64,000 nt of DNA. Origin: Desulfuromonadaceae bacterium. Its GTDB lineage: Bacteria > Desulfobacterota > Desulfuromonadia > Geobacterales > Pseudopelobacteraceae. Both the position numbers and the translations under genes were made by a program. This document shows positions 34,146 to 43,317 of the stretch, piece by piece (position 1 is the stretch's first letter; every line of letters starts with the position of its first letter). Where the stretch lies: NCBI GenBank assembly GCA_028712075.1, contig JAQTQX010000018.1, positions 28,972 through 92,971 on the forward strand, in the 5' to 3' direction. The notes beneath the pieces were generated by a model, which was given only the letters and a program-made list of their open reading frames with translations, was not told where the DNA came from and ran no database searches.

Positions 34146-36857
34146 ATGAAGGAGAAGTTGGCAGAACAGTGGCATCATTTGTCTGAAGCGGACGTCATAG
34201 ACTCTCTCGAGACAACTTCGGACAAGGGTCTGGACGCTTCTGATGTGGGGCACCGTCAGGAGCAGTTTGGTTCAAATACGATCACGCAGAAACAGGGGCG
34301 TGGCCTGGTCGTACTGTTTTTGCTGCAGTTTCATCAGCCGCTGGTCTATATTCTGCTGGCTGCTGCCGTTGTTACCAGTTTCCTTCAGGAATGGGTAGAT
34401 GCCGGTGTAATTTATGGTGTTGTGTTGGTCAATGCCGTCATTGGATTCATCCAGGAGGCCAAGGCGGTTCGGGCCATAGAAGCCCTGGCACATTCCATGA
34501 CCAGCACTGCAACCGTCCTGCGCGGTGGCGAGCGTCGTCAAATCCCGGCAGAAGAACTGGTCCCGGGAGATATCGTGCTGTTGCAGTCCGGTGACAAGGT
34601 ACCGGCTGACCTGCGGTTGCTGAGTTCGCGGGAACTACAGATCGACGAATCAACTCTGACCGGCGAATCGGTTCCGGTGCAAAAACAGAGCGGACTGCTG
34701 CCCCACGACACCCAGTTGGCCGACTGCATAAACATGGCCTATTCTTCGACACTGGTCACTTATGGTATCGCCACCGGTGCTGTCGTGGCAACCGGCAACA
34801 GTACGGAAGTCGGTCGCATTAACGAGTTGATAGCTTCTGCCGATATTCTGGCAACGCCGCTCACCAGGAAAATCACCCGTTTCAGTGGGCTGCTGCTGTA
34901 TATCATTCTCGGACTGGGTGCAATCACCTTTATTGTCGGGATGCTGCGGGGTTCCTCCTGGATAGAGATGTTCATGGCTGTGGTCGCTTTGGCGGTGGGA
35001 GCCATTCCCGAAGGGTTACCGGCAGCGGTAACGATAACGCTGGCCATCGGTGTTGCCAAAATGGCCAAACGGAATGCGATTATCCGAAAGCTTCCGGCAG
35101 TAGAAACGCTGGGAAGTACCACGGTTATCTGCTCCGACAAAACCGGTACCCTTACCCAGAATCAGATGACCGTTCAGGAGATATGTGCCGGAGGCGACCT
35201 ATTTCTGATTTCCGGAACAGGCTACACACCGGAAGGAGACTTTACCCGTGACGGCGAATCCGTACATCCGCAGGAAAACCCGGCACTGCGTGAATGCCTG
35301 ATCTCAGGACTGCTCTGTAACGATGCCATTGTGCTCAAAGTGGACAACGAGTGGCAGGTGGAGGGTGATCCTACTGAAGCTGCCCTGGTTGTCACCGCGC
35401 GTAAGGCGGAGCTTGAACGGGAGCATTTTGCCACGGATCTTCCCCGCATGGACGCTATTCCCTTTGAATCACAATATCAGTATATGGCCACTCTGCATGG
35501 CAACTCCGACAGTTGCGTTGTCTATCTTAAAGGGGGTGTCGAAAGCGTCCTGGCACGGTGTAGTTACGCCTTGTCACGGACAGGAGAACGGGTTGCTCTG
35601 GAGTCTGATGCATTGTATCGTGCGGCTGAACAGATGGCGGGGAAGGGGTTACGGGTACTGGCGTTTGCCCGCACCGAGAGCGTCATGCCCGATGCAGCAC
35701 TGGCGCATGATGATGTTGCCGGCGGGCTTACCTTTCTTGGTCTGCAGGGGATGATCGATCCGCCCCGTCCGGAGGCGGTAGCTGCCGTGAAGGTATGTCG
35801 CGCTGCCGGTATCCGGGTAAAAATGATTACCGGCGACCACGCAATTACTGCCACGGCCATTGCCCGGCAGATCGGCCTGATTGATGAACCGGGCGTTTCG
35901 AGTCAGATGGTGACACTGAATGGTCGTGATATTGAAGCTCTGAGCGATACGGAACTGATTGCTGCCGTCGAGCGAAGCGTCGTCTTTGCCCGCGTCGCGC
36001 CGGAACAGAAACTGCGTCTGGTTGTGGCGTTGCAGTCGTCAGGCAATATCGTTGCCATGACCGGAGACGGGGTCAATGATGCACCGGCTCTACGCCAGGC
36101 CAATATCGGCGTAGCTATGGGGATTACCGGCACCGAGGTTGCCAAGGAGGCGGCCGACATGCTGCTGACCGATGACAACTTTTCCACCATTGAAGCTGCC
36201 ATAGAAGAAGGTCGCGGAGTCTATGATAACCTGGTCAAGTTCATCACCTGGACCCTCCCCACCAATCTTGGCGAGGGTTTTGTGATAATGGCGGCAGTTT
36301 TTGCCGGTGTACAACTGCCGATTACACCTGTTCAGATACTCTGGATCAACATGACCACGGCGGTCCTGCTTGGGCTGATGCTCGCCTTTGAACCGAAGGA
36401 GGCAGGCATTATGGGGCGTGCCCCCCTGGACCCTCGACAGCCGTTATTGACGTGGGAAGTGGGGACGAGAATTGTTCTGGTCGGCTTTCTGCTGCTGGTT
36501 GGTTCGTTCGGAATGTTCGAGTGGGAACTGCATCGGGGGAGCAGCGTGGAAGCGGCACGAACATGTGCGGTCAATGTCTTTGTCTTCGGTGAGATTTTTT
36601 ATCTGTTTAACTGTCGCTCGCTTCGTTATTCCATGTTCAGGATCGGGCTGTTCAGTAATCGCTGGGTTCTGGGTGGTGTCGGTCTCACGCTGTTGCTGCA
36701 GATGCTGTTTACCTATCTACCGGCAATGCATACAGCTTTTGGCACCCGGTCGATAGGACTTCGGGAATGGGGACTGATTCTGAGCGCTTCTTTTGTCATT
36801 TATATCGTCATTGAGGTTGAAAAATGGATTCGTTGCCGAAATAGCTCTGAACTCTGA
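34146..36857 (+). CDS. P-type cation-transporting ATPase (probable Mn2+/Ca2+ exporter)
   Basis: 903-residue P2-type ATPase. Actuator TLTGESVPVQK; M4 AIPEGLPAAVTITLAIGVA; phosphorylation motif CSDKTGTLTQNQMTV (Asp near residue 332); nucleotide-binding KGGVESVL; hinge MITGDHAITATAIA and MTGDGVNDAPALRQANIGVAMG; C-terminal WINMTTAVLLGLMLAFEP. About ten membrane helices. M4 PEGLP is as in Ca2+/Mn2+ pumps. Control by an upstream yybP-ykoY riboswitch makes Mn2+ efflux the best guess, but cation selectivity cannot be fixed from sequence. Confidence 0.9.
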   Translation: MKEKLAEQWHHLSEADVIDSLETTSDKGLDASDVGHRQEQFGSNTITQKQGRGLVVLFLLQFHQPLVYILLAAAVVTSFLQEWVDAGVIYGVVLVNAVIGFIQEAKAVRAIEALAHSMTSTATVLRGGERRQIPAEELVPGDIVLLQSGDKVPADLRLLSSRELQIDESTLTGESVPVQKQSGLLPHDTQLADCINMAYSSTLVTYGIATGAVVATGNSTEVGRINELIASADILATPLTRKITRFSGLLLYIILGLGAITFIVGMLRGSSWIEMFMAVVALAVGAIPEGLPAAVTITLAIGVAKMAKRNAIIRKLPAVETLGSTTVICSDKTGTLTQNQMTVQEICAGGDLFLISGTGYTPEGDFTRDGESVHPQENPALRECLISGLLCNDAIVLKVDNEWQVEGDPTEAALVVTARKAELEREHFATDLPRMDAIPFESQYQYMATLHGNSDSCVVYLKGGVESVLARCSYALSRTGERVALESDALYRAAEQMAGKGLRVLAFARTESVMPDAALAHDDVAGGLTFLGLQGMIDPPRPEAVAAVKVCRAAGIRVKMITGDHAITATAIARQIGLIDEPGVSSQMVTLNGRDIEALSDTELIAAVERSVVFARVAPEQKLRLVVALQSSGNIVAMTGDGVNDAPALRQANIGVAMGITGTEVAKEAADMLLTDDNFSTIEAAIEEGRGVYDNLVKFITWTLPTNLGEGFVIMAAVFAGVQLPITPVQILWINMTTAVLLGLMLAFEPKEAGIMGRAPLDPRQPLLTWEVGTRIVLVGFLLLVGSFGMFEWELHRGSSVEAARTCAVNVFVFGEIFYLFNCRSLRYSMFRIGLFSNRWVLGGVGLTLLLQMLFTYLPAMHTAFGTRSIGLREWGLILSASFVIYIVIEVEKWIRCRNSSEL

Positions 36858-36907
36858 ATCTTATCGGTTACACAGCCAAGACAGTAATGAAAGGTCGTGA
36901 GAGGATT

Positions 36908-37744
36908 ATGTCACGTTATTTTACCGGTTTGTTTTTTTTGCTTTTCCTGCTGACAGGTTGCGAAAGCACTGATGTTATGACCGCTGCCGATGCGGGACGG
37001 GATGCGGTCAAAGCCCTTACGCTATCTGATCAGAATGTGCAGGATATCGCCTTAAAATCATCGCAAAGTGCGGATGCGAAGCATACCGTTGCGCGATCTG
37101 ATAACAGATATGCAACAAGGCTCAATAGCTTGATAACGCAACAATTTCAAGAAGGTAATCTGAAGTTCAACTATGCGGTCTATATTTCCCCGGAGGTCAA
37201 TGCCTTTGCAATGGCTGATGGAACCATCAGGGTTTATAGTGGCCTTATGGACCTGCTGGATAATGGTGAGTTGCGTTTTGTAATCGGGCATGAAATGGGG
37301 CATGTGGTAAAAAGCCACATAAGAAAGAAAATCCAGCTTGCGTATGCAGCAAGCGCCGTCCGCAAGGCGGTTTCATCCCAAAACGGCGCCGCTGGCGAAG
37401 TCGCACGGTCAGTAGCCGGAAATTTTGCAGAATCTCTCATGAATGCCCAGTTTTCTCAAATGGAGGAAAAAGAAGCCGATGATTACGGGCTGGAATTTCT
37501 CAAGCGAAAGAAATATTCATCGCCCGATGCGATATCGGCTTTGCGGAAAATTGCCAAATTGAGCACAGGGCATTCCTTCCTTTCCAGTCATCCGGACCCT
37601 GAAAAACGGGCGGACCGATTACAGGCGCAACTGGAAGGCAAAGCACTATCCATTGAGGATACTCAGGAGAGCCTCGTGAGCAAAGTTAAGGTGTTGCTTG
37701 AGCGCTATTTGCCGTTCGTCTCTCGACTGCTGTTGCCTGTTTGA
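36908..37744 (+). CDS. M48-family metalloprotease lipoprotein
   Basis: About 278 residues. N-terminal lipoprotein signal (GLFFLLFLLTGC, lipobox Cys about residue 18) predicts membrane attachment at the periplasmic side. The zinc site is HEMGH (about 136-140) with the third ligand in EEKEADDYGLEFL, as in LoiP/BepA-type M48 proteases that act in envelope quality control. Only partial C-terminal extension, no TPR. AGAGGA precedes the ATG at 36908; the frame from 36887 adds seven residues before the signal. Possibly co-transcribed with the ATPase gene 50 bp upstream. Confidence 0.9.
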   Translation: MSRYFTGLFFLLFLLTGCESTDVMTAADAGRDAVKALTLSDQNVQDIALKSSQSADAKHTVARSDNRYATRLNSLITQQFQEGNLKFNYAVYISPEVNAFAMADGTIRVYSGLMDLLDNGELRFVIGHEMGHVVKSHIRKKIQLAYAASAVRKAVSSQNGAAGEVARSVAGNFAESLMNAQFSQMEEKEADDYGLEFLKRKKYSSPDAISALRKIAKLSTGHSFLSSHPDPEKRADRLQAQLEGKALSIEDTQESLVSKVKVLLERYLPFVSRLLLPV

Positions 37745-37793
37745 AATCGTTGGGTTTGCCCTTCTGTGCCGTGGCCGTCGAAAGATAACCGTC

Positions 37794-37838
37794 TTGACAA
37801 TTCCGGTGCTTCAGATATAGTTACTACTCAGTAACTAT
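37794..37838 (+). promoter_or_regulatory. lexA promoter with palindromic LexA-type operator
   Basis: -35 TTGACA (37794-37799), 16-bp spacer, -10 TATAGT (37816-37821). A perfect inverted repeat ATAGTTACT-actc-AGTAACTAT (37817-37838) overlaps the -10 and the start point, the expected place for autorepression. The half-site differs from the E. coli CTGT-N8-ACAG box. Confidence 0.82.
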
Positions 37839-37852
37839 GGTGAGGACCCGTT

Positions 37853-38506
37853 ATGCAGCAACTTACCGAACGACAGAAATCAGTCCATTCCTTTATCGCC
37901 GAGTTCCAGAGAGAGCATGGCTACTCCCCCACCATGCAGGAGATCGCCCGGCATCTGAGCATCTCCGGCAACCTTGGCGTCATTCGCCATCTGACAGCCC
38001 TTGAGAAAAAGGGGTACCTCACCCGCACTCCCGGCAGTTCCCGCAGTATCAGGCTGACCTCCTCCCTCGACACGTCCTACCCTGAAACTGCCGAACGGAT
38101 GCTTCACAGCGAAGAACAGTTTTCCATTTTCCTCCCGGTGGTCGGCGTCGTACGGGCCGGAGAACCGCAGCCTCCGGTGGAGGATATTGAAGAATACCGC
38201 TCCATTGACCGGAGCATCGCCCGCTCCGGTGCCGCATTTTTTCTGCGGGTCAAGGGTGATTCAATGGTCGGCGCGGGGGTGTTGGGGGGGGATCTGGCCC
38301 TGATCCGCCCGCAGCAAACAGCGAACAACAGGGATATGGTTGTTGTCGCAGTTGACGGCGAAGCCACGCTGAAATGGTTTTTCAGGGAACAGGATCATAT
38401 CCGCCTCCAACCGGACAATGCTGCCATGCAGCCGATCATCGTCATGCCGGACCGGCAGATTGAGATTATCGGCAAGGTAGTCGGTCTGTATCGTACCATG
38501 GCATAA
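37853..38506 (+). CDS. lexA: SOS repressor LexA
   Basis: Dimeric repressor that self-cleaves when activated RecA is present. 217 residues: winged HTH (TERQKSVHSFIAEFQREHGY, then SPTMQEIARHLSIS), a cleavage-site Ala-Gly in VVRAGEP (about 99-105), catalytic Ser in KGDSMVGAG and Lys in GEATLKWFF. GAGGA precedes the ATG. The operator over its own promoter and the downstream small ORF and dinB indicate a self-regulated mutagenesis cassette. Confidence 0.93.
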   Translation: MQQLTERQKSVHSFIAEFQREHGYSPTMQEIARHLSISGNLGVIRHLTALEKKGYLTRTPGSSRSIRLTSSLDTSYPETAERMLHSEEQFSIFLPVVGVVRAGEPQPPVEDIEEYRSIDRSIARSGAAFFLRVKGDSMVGAGVLGGDLALIRPQQTANNRDMVVVAVDGEATLKWFFREQDHIRLQPDNAAMQPIIVMPDRQIEIIGKVVGLYRTMA

Positions 38507-38510
38507 CGAT

Positions 38511-38756
38511 ATGGAACGAATCAGCCAACCGATACGGATTGCTGCGATCTTTACTCCGGACCGACAGATCAGGCCGGTCTGGTTTGACTGGAATAACCGT
38601 AAACATACCATTGTGGAGACCTGCTACTTCTGGAAGGAAAAAAACGGGAACGCCACCCTGTTCCATTTTTCTGTTCGGGACGAAGGTGCGCTGTATGAAT
38701 TGATCTATAACACCACGGAGCAGAGTTGGACGCTTGACGGCATTGAGGTGACGTGA
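38511..38756 (+). CDS. Small conserved-type protein between lexA and dinB
   Basis: 81 residues, no signal or membrane helix. The pattern ISQPIRIAAIFT, IRPVWFDWNNRKHTIVET, ATLFHFSVRDEGALYELIYN resembles the small beta-rich DUF6504-type proteins encoded beside lesion-bypass polymerase genes; I make that link by layout and general pattern only. It starts 5 bp after lexA and its stop overlaps the dinB start (TGATG), so it is part of the SOS operon. Confidence 0.8.
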   Translation: MERISQPIRIAAIFTPDRQIRPVWFDWNNRKHTIVETCYFWKEKNGNATLFHFSVRDEGALYELIYNTTEQSWTLDGIEVT

Positions 38757-39988
38757 TGGCCGACCGTACGGTCATGCATATCGACATGAACAGTTTTTTT
38801 GCCTCAGTGGAACAGGCAGCCAACCCGCATCTGAAGGGGAAGCCTCTCGTCGTGACCGGGTCCCGGCAGAGGACCGTCATCCTTACGGCCAGTTACGAGG
38901 CGCGTGCCTTTGGTATCAAAACGGGCATGCTGCTTCACGAAGCGAAACGCCTCTGCCCCGGGGTGATACTGGTGCCTGCCGATAACCGCAAGTACACCTA
39001 CACCTCCACCCGGATCATGGAAATAATGCTCGACTATACGCCACTGGTGGAGGTTTTTTCCATTGACGAGGCGTGGCTTGATGTCACCGGTTCCCTGGCG
39101 CTGTTCGGCAGTGCAGAAAATATTGCCTATACCATCAAGTCCCGCATAAAACATCGCTTTGACATCACCTGTTCGATCGGCATTGCGCCCAACAAACTGC
39201 TGGCAAAACTGGCATCGGAGATGAAAAAGCCGGATGGTCTGACAATTATCATACCGGCTGAGGTCAGCCGGATTCTGGAGCGTATGCCGATTGGTGAACT
39301 ATGCGGCATCGGGAGAAAAACGGCACGCCATCTGCTGTTGATGGGTATTCGCACCTGCGGTGAACTGGGGCGCTGTGATGAGGAACGGCTGGTCAGAAAG
39401 TTTGGTATTATTGGTACACGGCTGAAGCAGATGGGAAAGGGGGTTGATGTTTCACCGGTGATCCCTGCGGAGGATGCTGACGAGGTAAAGTCGGTCGGGC
39501 ATTCCATGACACTGAAGCGTGATATCACCGGTCGCCATGACATTGTGCGCTATCTGCTGCAGCTTTCCGAAAGGGTTGGCAGAAGAGCCCGCCGCTATGG
39601 CGTTGCCGGAAAGACGGTACATCTGACTATCCGCTACGCCGATTTCACGACCTTTGGCAGGCAGGCAACCCTGCCGATGCATGTCAATAAAAGCGGGGAC
39701 ATTTACCGTGGTGTGCTGGCAATCCTTGATTCTCTTGACATCGAACAACCCATCCGTCTGCTGGGCGTCAGGATTACCAACCTTTGTTATCAGCGGGAAC
39801 AGTTGCCATTATTCGAGGATGAACGGAAAAGGGCGTTTGTGGTATCCGCCATGGATGTAGTGAATGACCGGTTTGGTGATTTTACCGTCACATTCGGCAG
39901 CCTGCTGGGGAATAACGATGAGAAAGGTTCGCACGTCATTTCCCCGGCGTGGCAGCCGGAAGGTATCAGGAATGTGCAGGTAATGTAA
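38756..39988 (+). CDS. dinB: DNA polymerase IV (Y-family)
   Basis: Lesion-bypass polymerase. About 410 residues: HIDMNSFFASVEQ (first Asp of the active site, residues 8-20), FSIDEAWLDVTGS (DE pair), CSIGIAPNKLLAKLASE and the helix-hairpin GELCGIGRKTARHLL, then the little-finger domain. The C-terminus lacks a clear beta-clamp motif of the QL(S/D)LF type, though QLPLFEDE near 356 (QLPLF) is a good clamp-binding candidate. ATG 38756 overlaps the upstream stop. Confidence 0.92.
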   Translation: MADRTVMHIDMNSFFASVEQAANPHLKGKPLVVTGSRQRTVILTASYEARAFGIKTGMLLHEAKRLCPGVILVPADNRKYTYTSTRIMEIMLDYTPLVEVFSIDEAWLDVTGSLALFGSAENIAYTIKSRIKHRFDITCSIGIAPNKLLAKLASEMKKPDGLTIIIPAEVSRILERMPIGELCGIGRKTARHLLLMGIRTCGELGRCDEERLVRKFGIIGTRLKQMGKGVDVSPVIPAEDADEVKSVGHSMTLKRDITGRHDIVRYLLQLSERVGRRARRYGVAGKTVHLTIRYADFTTFGRQATLPMHVNKSGDIYRGVLAILDSLDIEQPIRLLGVRITNLCYQREQLPLFEDERKRAFVVSAMDVVNDRFGDFTVTFGSLLGNNDEKGSHVISPAWQPEGIRNVQVM

Positions 39989-41176
39989 CTACGGCAGAAA
40001 ATCCTTTGTCATCTCAACAAGCGTCCCGCCTCTGCCGTCAGGTTTCAAAATGCAGAGTGCATTGTGGGGGGGCATGGGGACTTTGGTGTCCATTGTCCTG
40101 CCGATTCTCCGGTAGGCGTCATTAAGCACCTGGATAACATCACTTTCCGCGATGATCTCGTTACCCTTCTTGTCGTAGGCGAACCAGTCTCCGGTTTCTT
40201 TCCGGATCAGTTTTTTCTCCGGCAGCCCGTTTCTCAGGCGGTTAATTTTTTCTGCAACCGGTATTGCCGGACCCGCAGCTCCATGCACCGAAACGTTTTC
40301 GGCTGCTGCGTGACCTGCTGCCTCAGCAGTTGCGCGGGCCTGTTCGCGCGCGGCATCGTTTGCCAGGGCTGTCGTGAGGTTTTTGTCGTACGCGGCCATT
40401 TTTTTATCGAGGCTCGTCATGTTTTTAAAAATCGTCGCGCCAACCACCTTCTGTTGCCGTACGACTTTGCTCAGTGAATAGAACGTGACCAGCTGAAAAA
40501 TCGCCAGGAGACTTACGAGCGCCGAGGCAATAATCAGGAATGTTTTTGAGAGGACGCTCTTCGTGCCGGCCTCAGAGGAGGAGGCGTCAAGTTGTGCGAT
40601 CAGCATCTGGTGGCTGGTGGAGAGATTGTTGATGCTGCCGACAAGCGCTTCTGAACCATGAGTAACGGCATCTATCCGCGCGTGCGTGCCGACAAGAGAG
40701 CTTTGCACTGACGTCAGAGCACTGCGTATTTCATCCAGAGAGGCACGGCAGGCAGGCTCGAGTGGTGCGGGTTCAGGTGGTGCTTCCGGGGCCGGTGTGC
40801 TTTCATCCGGCATGCCGGCATCGGTAGGATCATCAGATGGCTTGGCGACACTGTTTTCCACCGGTGCGGCTATTTCACCGGCATCCTCTCTATCGGGCAC
40901 CGCGTCATCAGCTTCTGCATCACTTCCGACAGTCCCGCCAAGCAGGTTCGGAATATCTTCCGAGCGATCAGCTTCCACTCGAGCCGGTTTTTCTTCATGA
41001 GGGAGAGCTGCACTGGTCGCGCTATCTTCACTACCGAAATCAGTCGTATCGGCTGGCACATCGGTGCTCCCGCTGCCGTTGGATTCCGGCTGAAGAGGCG
41101 TTGCCTCATCAGCGTCAGAAGCTGCTTCCGCTGTAACCGTTACCGCTTCAGTTGTTTCGTCAGTTATCTGTGCCAT
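39989..41176 (-). CDS. Acidic Pro/Ala-rich single-pass membrane protein, unrecognised
   Basis: About 395 residues. 1-145: low-complexity, very acidic and Ala/Pro/Ser-rich. 148-215: coiled-coil-like (LDEIRSALTSVQSSLVGTHA). About 220-245: one membrane helix (TFLIIASALVSLLAIFQLVT). Then Ala-rich helix, and a C-terminal segment ETGDWFAYDKKGNEIIAESD with NALCILKPDGRGGTLVEMTK. No known domain is recognised. The topology suggests a long acidic cytoplasmic or periplasmic arm. ATG 41176 has GGAG 9 bases upstream; ATG 41191 is possible. Convergent with dinB: the stops abut. Confidence 0.75.
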   Translation of the reverse strand: MAQITDETTEAVTVTAEAASDADEATPLQPESNGSGSTDVPADTTDFGSEDSATSAALPHEEKPARVEADRSEDIPNLLGGTVGSDAEADDAVPDREDAGEIAAPVENSVAKPSDDPTDAGMPDESTPAPEAPPEPAPLEPACRASLDEIRSALTSVQSSLVGTHARIDAVTHGSEALVGSINNLSTSHQMLIAQLDASSSEAGTKSVLSKTFLIIASALVSLLAIFQLVTFYSLSKVVRQQKVVGATIFKNMTSLDKKMAAYDKNLTTALANDAAREQARATAEAAGHAAAENVSVHGAAGPAIPVAEKINRLRNGLPEKKLIRKETGDWFAYDKKGNEIIAESDVIQVLNDAYRRIGRTMDTKVPMPPHNALCILKPDGRGGTLVEMTKDFLP

Positions 41177-41422
41177 TGCCGCCCGCTCCATATTCCTGTC
41201 AGGTAGTTTGCATTGCGTGTCATGCCGTGATGCCGTATCTGCACCGAAATTCTACTACATAGTGCGTAATGTACAAGGACGTCATGCGATTTTTTCACAA
41301 ATATATGCACCTCGTCTGGCTCTGATCGCGTAATTGGGCGAAAAAATCATGGTATCACGGCTACCGTACAACATTGATCAGGCACTTTTTTGTTGAAATG
41401 TAACGATGTGCAGTGCACAACG

Positions 41423-42685
41423 ATGGGCACCATGATCATACCTGTTTTGAACAAGCGCAGGCGCTGGATAATTTTCTCCACGTTGGCGCTGATGTATATC
41501 CTTGTCTATTTCTATCGGGTTTCCCTGGCGCTTGTGGCCGGCGATATCTCTCTTGAACTGCACCTGACCCCGGAACAGCTCGGGACGTTATCCGGGGTTA
41601 TGTTTTTCGTGTATGGTGCGGCCCAGCTTCCTCTCGGGCCGATGATCGATCGTATCGGCAGCCGGCTGGTCATAAGCGGCTGCGGCGTGTTGACCACGTG
41701 CGGCGGCATCCTGTTCTCCCAGGCGGACACGTTTGCCCTTGCCATGGTCGCACGGGTCCTGATCGGCATCGGCACCGCCTCGGTACTGATGGCAACCTTC
41801 ACTCTCTTCAGTCACTGGTTCAGCGCCAAAGAGTTCGGAAAGGTCTCCGGCTTCATGGTAGCACTCGGTAATCTTGGCAATCTGGCCGCAACCGCCCCCC
41901 TGGCGTTCGCCGTGGAATCATGCGGATGGCGATACTCGTTCCTTGTTGTCGGGGGTGCGCAGGCGCTGGTGACGGTGTTGGTCTTCTGTATTGTCCAGGA
42001 TAAACCGGCAGGTAAACCCTTCCAGGAAGAAGGGGACGTGGGTGCCAGAACCGGTATGATCTCCGCCTGGAAGGAAATTTTCGGAGCCCGTGATTTTTGG
42101 CTGCTCGGGATTATTGCCTTTTCCTGGTATGGAACGTATCTGGCGTTGCAGGCGTTGTGGGGTGGGCCGTATCTGATGGAGGTGCTCCACCTGCCCCGGG
42201 AAAAAGCCGGCAGCATGCTGATGTTTACGTCACTCGGCTTCATAGTCGGCAGTTCGATGATCGATACCGTTGCCCGGCGTGTCTTTGGTTCGTACAAAAA
42301 AACATTGCTGGCGGGCCAGACGGTATTGCTGATATTCATGTCCGCCTTTTTCGGGTGGGCGGAAGCGATCCCGCAGGCGCTGCTGTCGGCAGTTTTTTTC
42401 ATCATCGGCATGGCCGTATCGAGCGGTGTGATGATATATCCGATCATCCGCTCCATGTTTCGGGTGAACATTGTCGGCACAGCGCTGACGTCGCTTAATT
42501 TCTATGTATTGATGGGCGCTGCGGTGACGCAGCAGGTGATGGGAATTATCGTGGGTTCGTACGGGGGTGCAGCAGGCAGCATTTCATCTCAGGCACTCCA
42601 CTCGGCATTTCTGTTCCCGGTGGCGGCGTTGGCGTTCTCCATCATACTGTTTTCGCGTGCCGGGGAGTATGGCCGGTTGGGGTAG
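41423..42685 (+). CDS. Major facilitator superfamily transporter
   Basis: About 420 residues with 12 hydrophobic helices. MFS signature between TM2 and TM3: GAAQLPLGPMIDRIGSR (D-x-x-GSR variant), YFYRVSLALVAGDI in TM1 as in the GlpT/UhpT-like OPA or nitrate/hexuronate-type branches. Substrate is not evident. The start is uncertain: ATG 41423 or 41432 (before IIPVLNKRRRW) fit best, and a TTG at 41390 also opens the frame. Confidence 0.85.
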   Translation: MGTMIIPVLNKRRRWIIFSTLALMYILVYFYRVSLALVAGDISLELHLTPEQLGTLSGVMFFVYGAAQLPLGPMIDRIGSRLVISGCGVLTTCGGILFSQADTFALAMVARVLIGIGTASVLMATFTLFSHWFSAKEFGKVSGFMVALGNLGNLAATAPLAFAVESCGWRYSFLVVGGAQALVTVLVFCIVQDKPAGKPFQEEGDVGARTGMISAWKEIFGARDFWLLGIIAFSWYGTYLALQALWGGPYLMEVLHLPREKAGSMLMFTSLGFIVGSSMIDTVARRVFGSYKKTLLAGQTVLLIFMSAFFGWAEAIPQALLSAVFFIIGMAVSSGVMIYPIIRSMFRVNIVGTALTSLNFYVLMGAAVTQQVMGIIVGSYGGAAGSISSQALHSAFLFPVAALAFSIILFSRAGEYGRLG

Positions 42686-42688
42686 TTC

Positions 42689-43204
42689 CTACTCCAGATC
42701 TTCGCCGACCACTTCCATTTCCTGTGTGATCTGCTCCAGGGCAGCGTCCTTGCGCCGGGAAAATACCACCAGCCGGTAGCAGATAAAATAGGCTGACACC
42801 GCTGCTGCAAAGCCGATGACAGAACTTCCCACCAGAATGGACTTTGCGTAGGGCTGGAGACTGTGCCAGTCGAGGTTGGTGAAACTTAGTGCCAGAACCG
42901 GTTTTCCGCTCAGAAATCCCCCCAGGTTATAGCTGGCCGCGAGCACCGGCACCACTGTCAACGGAGTATTGACCCAGGCGCCGGTAATGCAGGCAACCTT
43001 GTTAAGCCGGAACATGAATGCAAGGGCAATGGCCAGGGGTGTATGCAGACCGAAAAAAGGGGTGAAACTGACAAAAACTCCCACAGCAAAGCCAATGGAA
43101 ATATGGCCCGGGTGGGCATCCAGGGAAAGAACTTTCTTGAATTGCAGTTTAAGTTTTTCAAGTGAAATCACGTGGGCCCCGATTGGCGGTAACTCTACAA
43201 TCAT
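42689..43204 (-). CDS. DUF2062 membrane protein
   Basis: 171 residues. The DUF2062 pattern is clear: HPGHISIGFAVGVFVSFTPF, GLHTPLAIALAFMFRLNKVA, WVNTPLTVVPVLAASYNLGG, and a last membrane helix VGSSVIGFAAAVSAYFICYR. Three to four membrane segments. The family function is unknown. Convergent with the MFS gene (3-bp gap). No good ribosome-binding site at the chosen ATG; a GTG twelve codons later (VISLEKLKL) is possible. Confidence 0.86.
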   Translation of the reverse strand: MIVELPPIGAHVISLEKLKLQFKKVLSLDAHPGHISIGFAVGVFVSFTPFFGLHTPLAIALAFMFRLNKVACITGAWVNTPLTVVPVLAASYNLGGFLSGKPVLALSFTNLDWHSLQPYAKSILVGSSVIGFAAAVSAYFICYRLVVFSRRKDAALEQITQEMEVVGEDLE

Positions 43205-43317
43205 AAGGTGGTTTTTGTCAATTTAATAGGCTTCACGATCCTGTTAATCTCTGATATAACAACGGAAAATTATATCACTTCTCTGGAACAGTAAAAAATA
43301 CGAAAGGAATTTACCGC

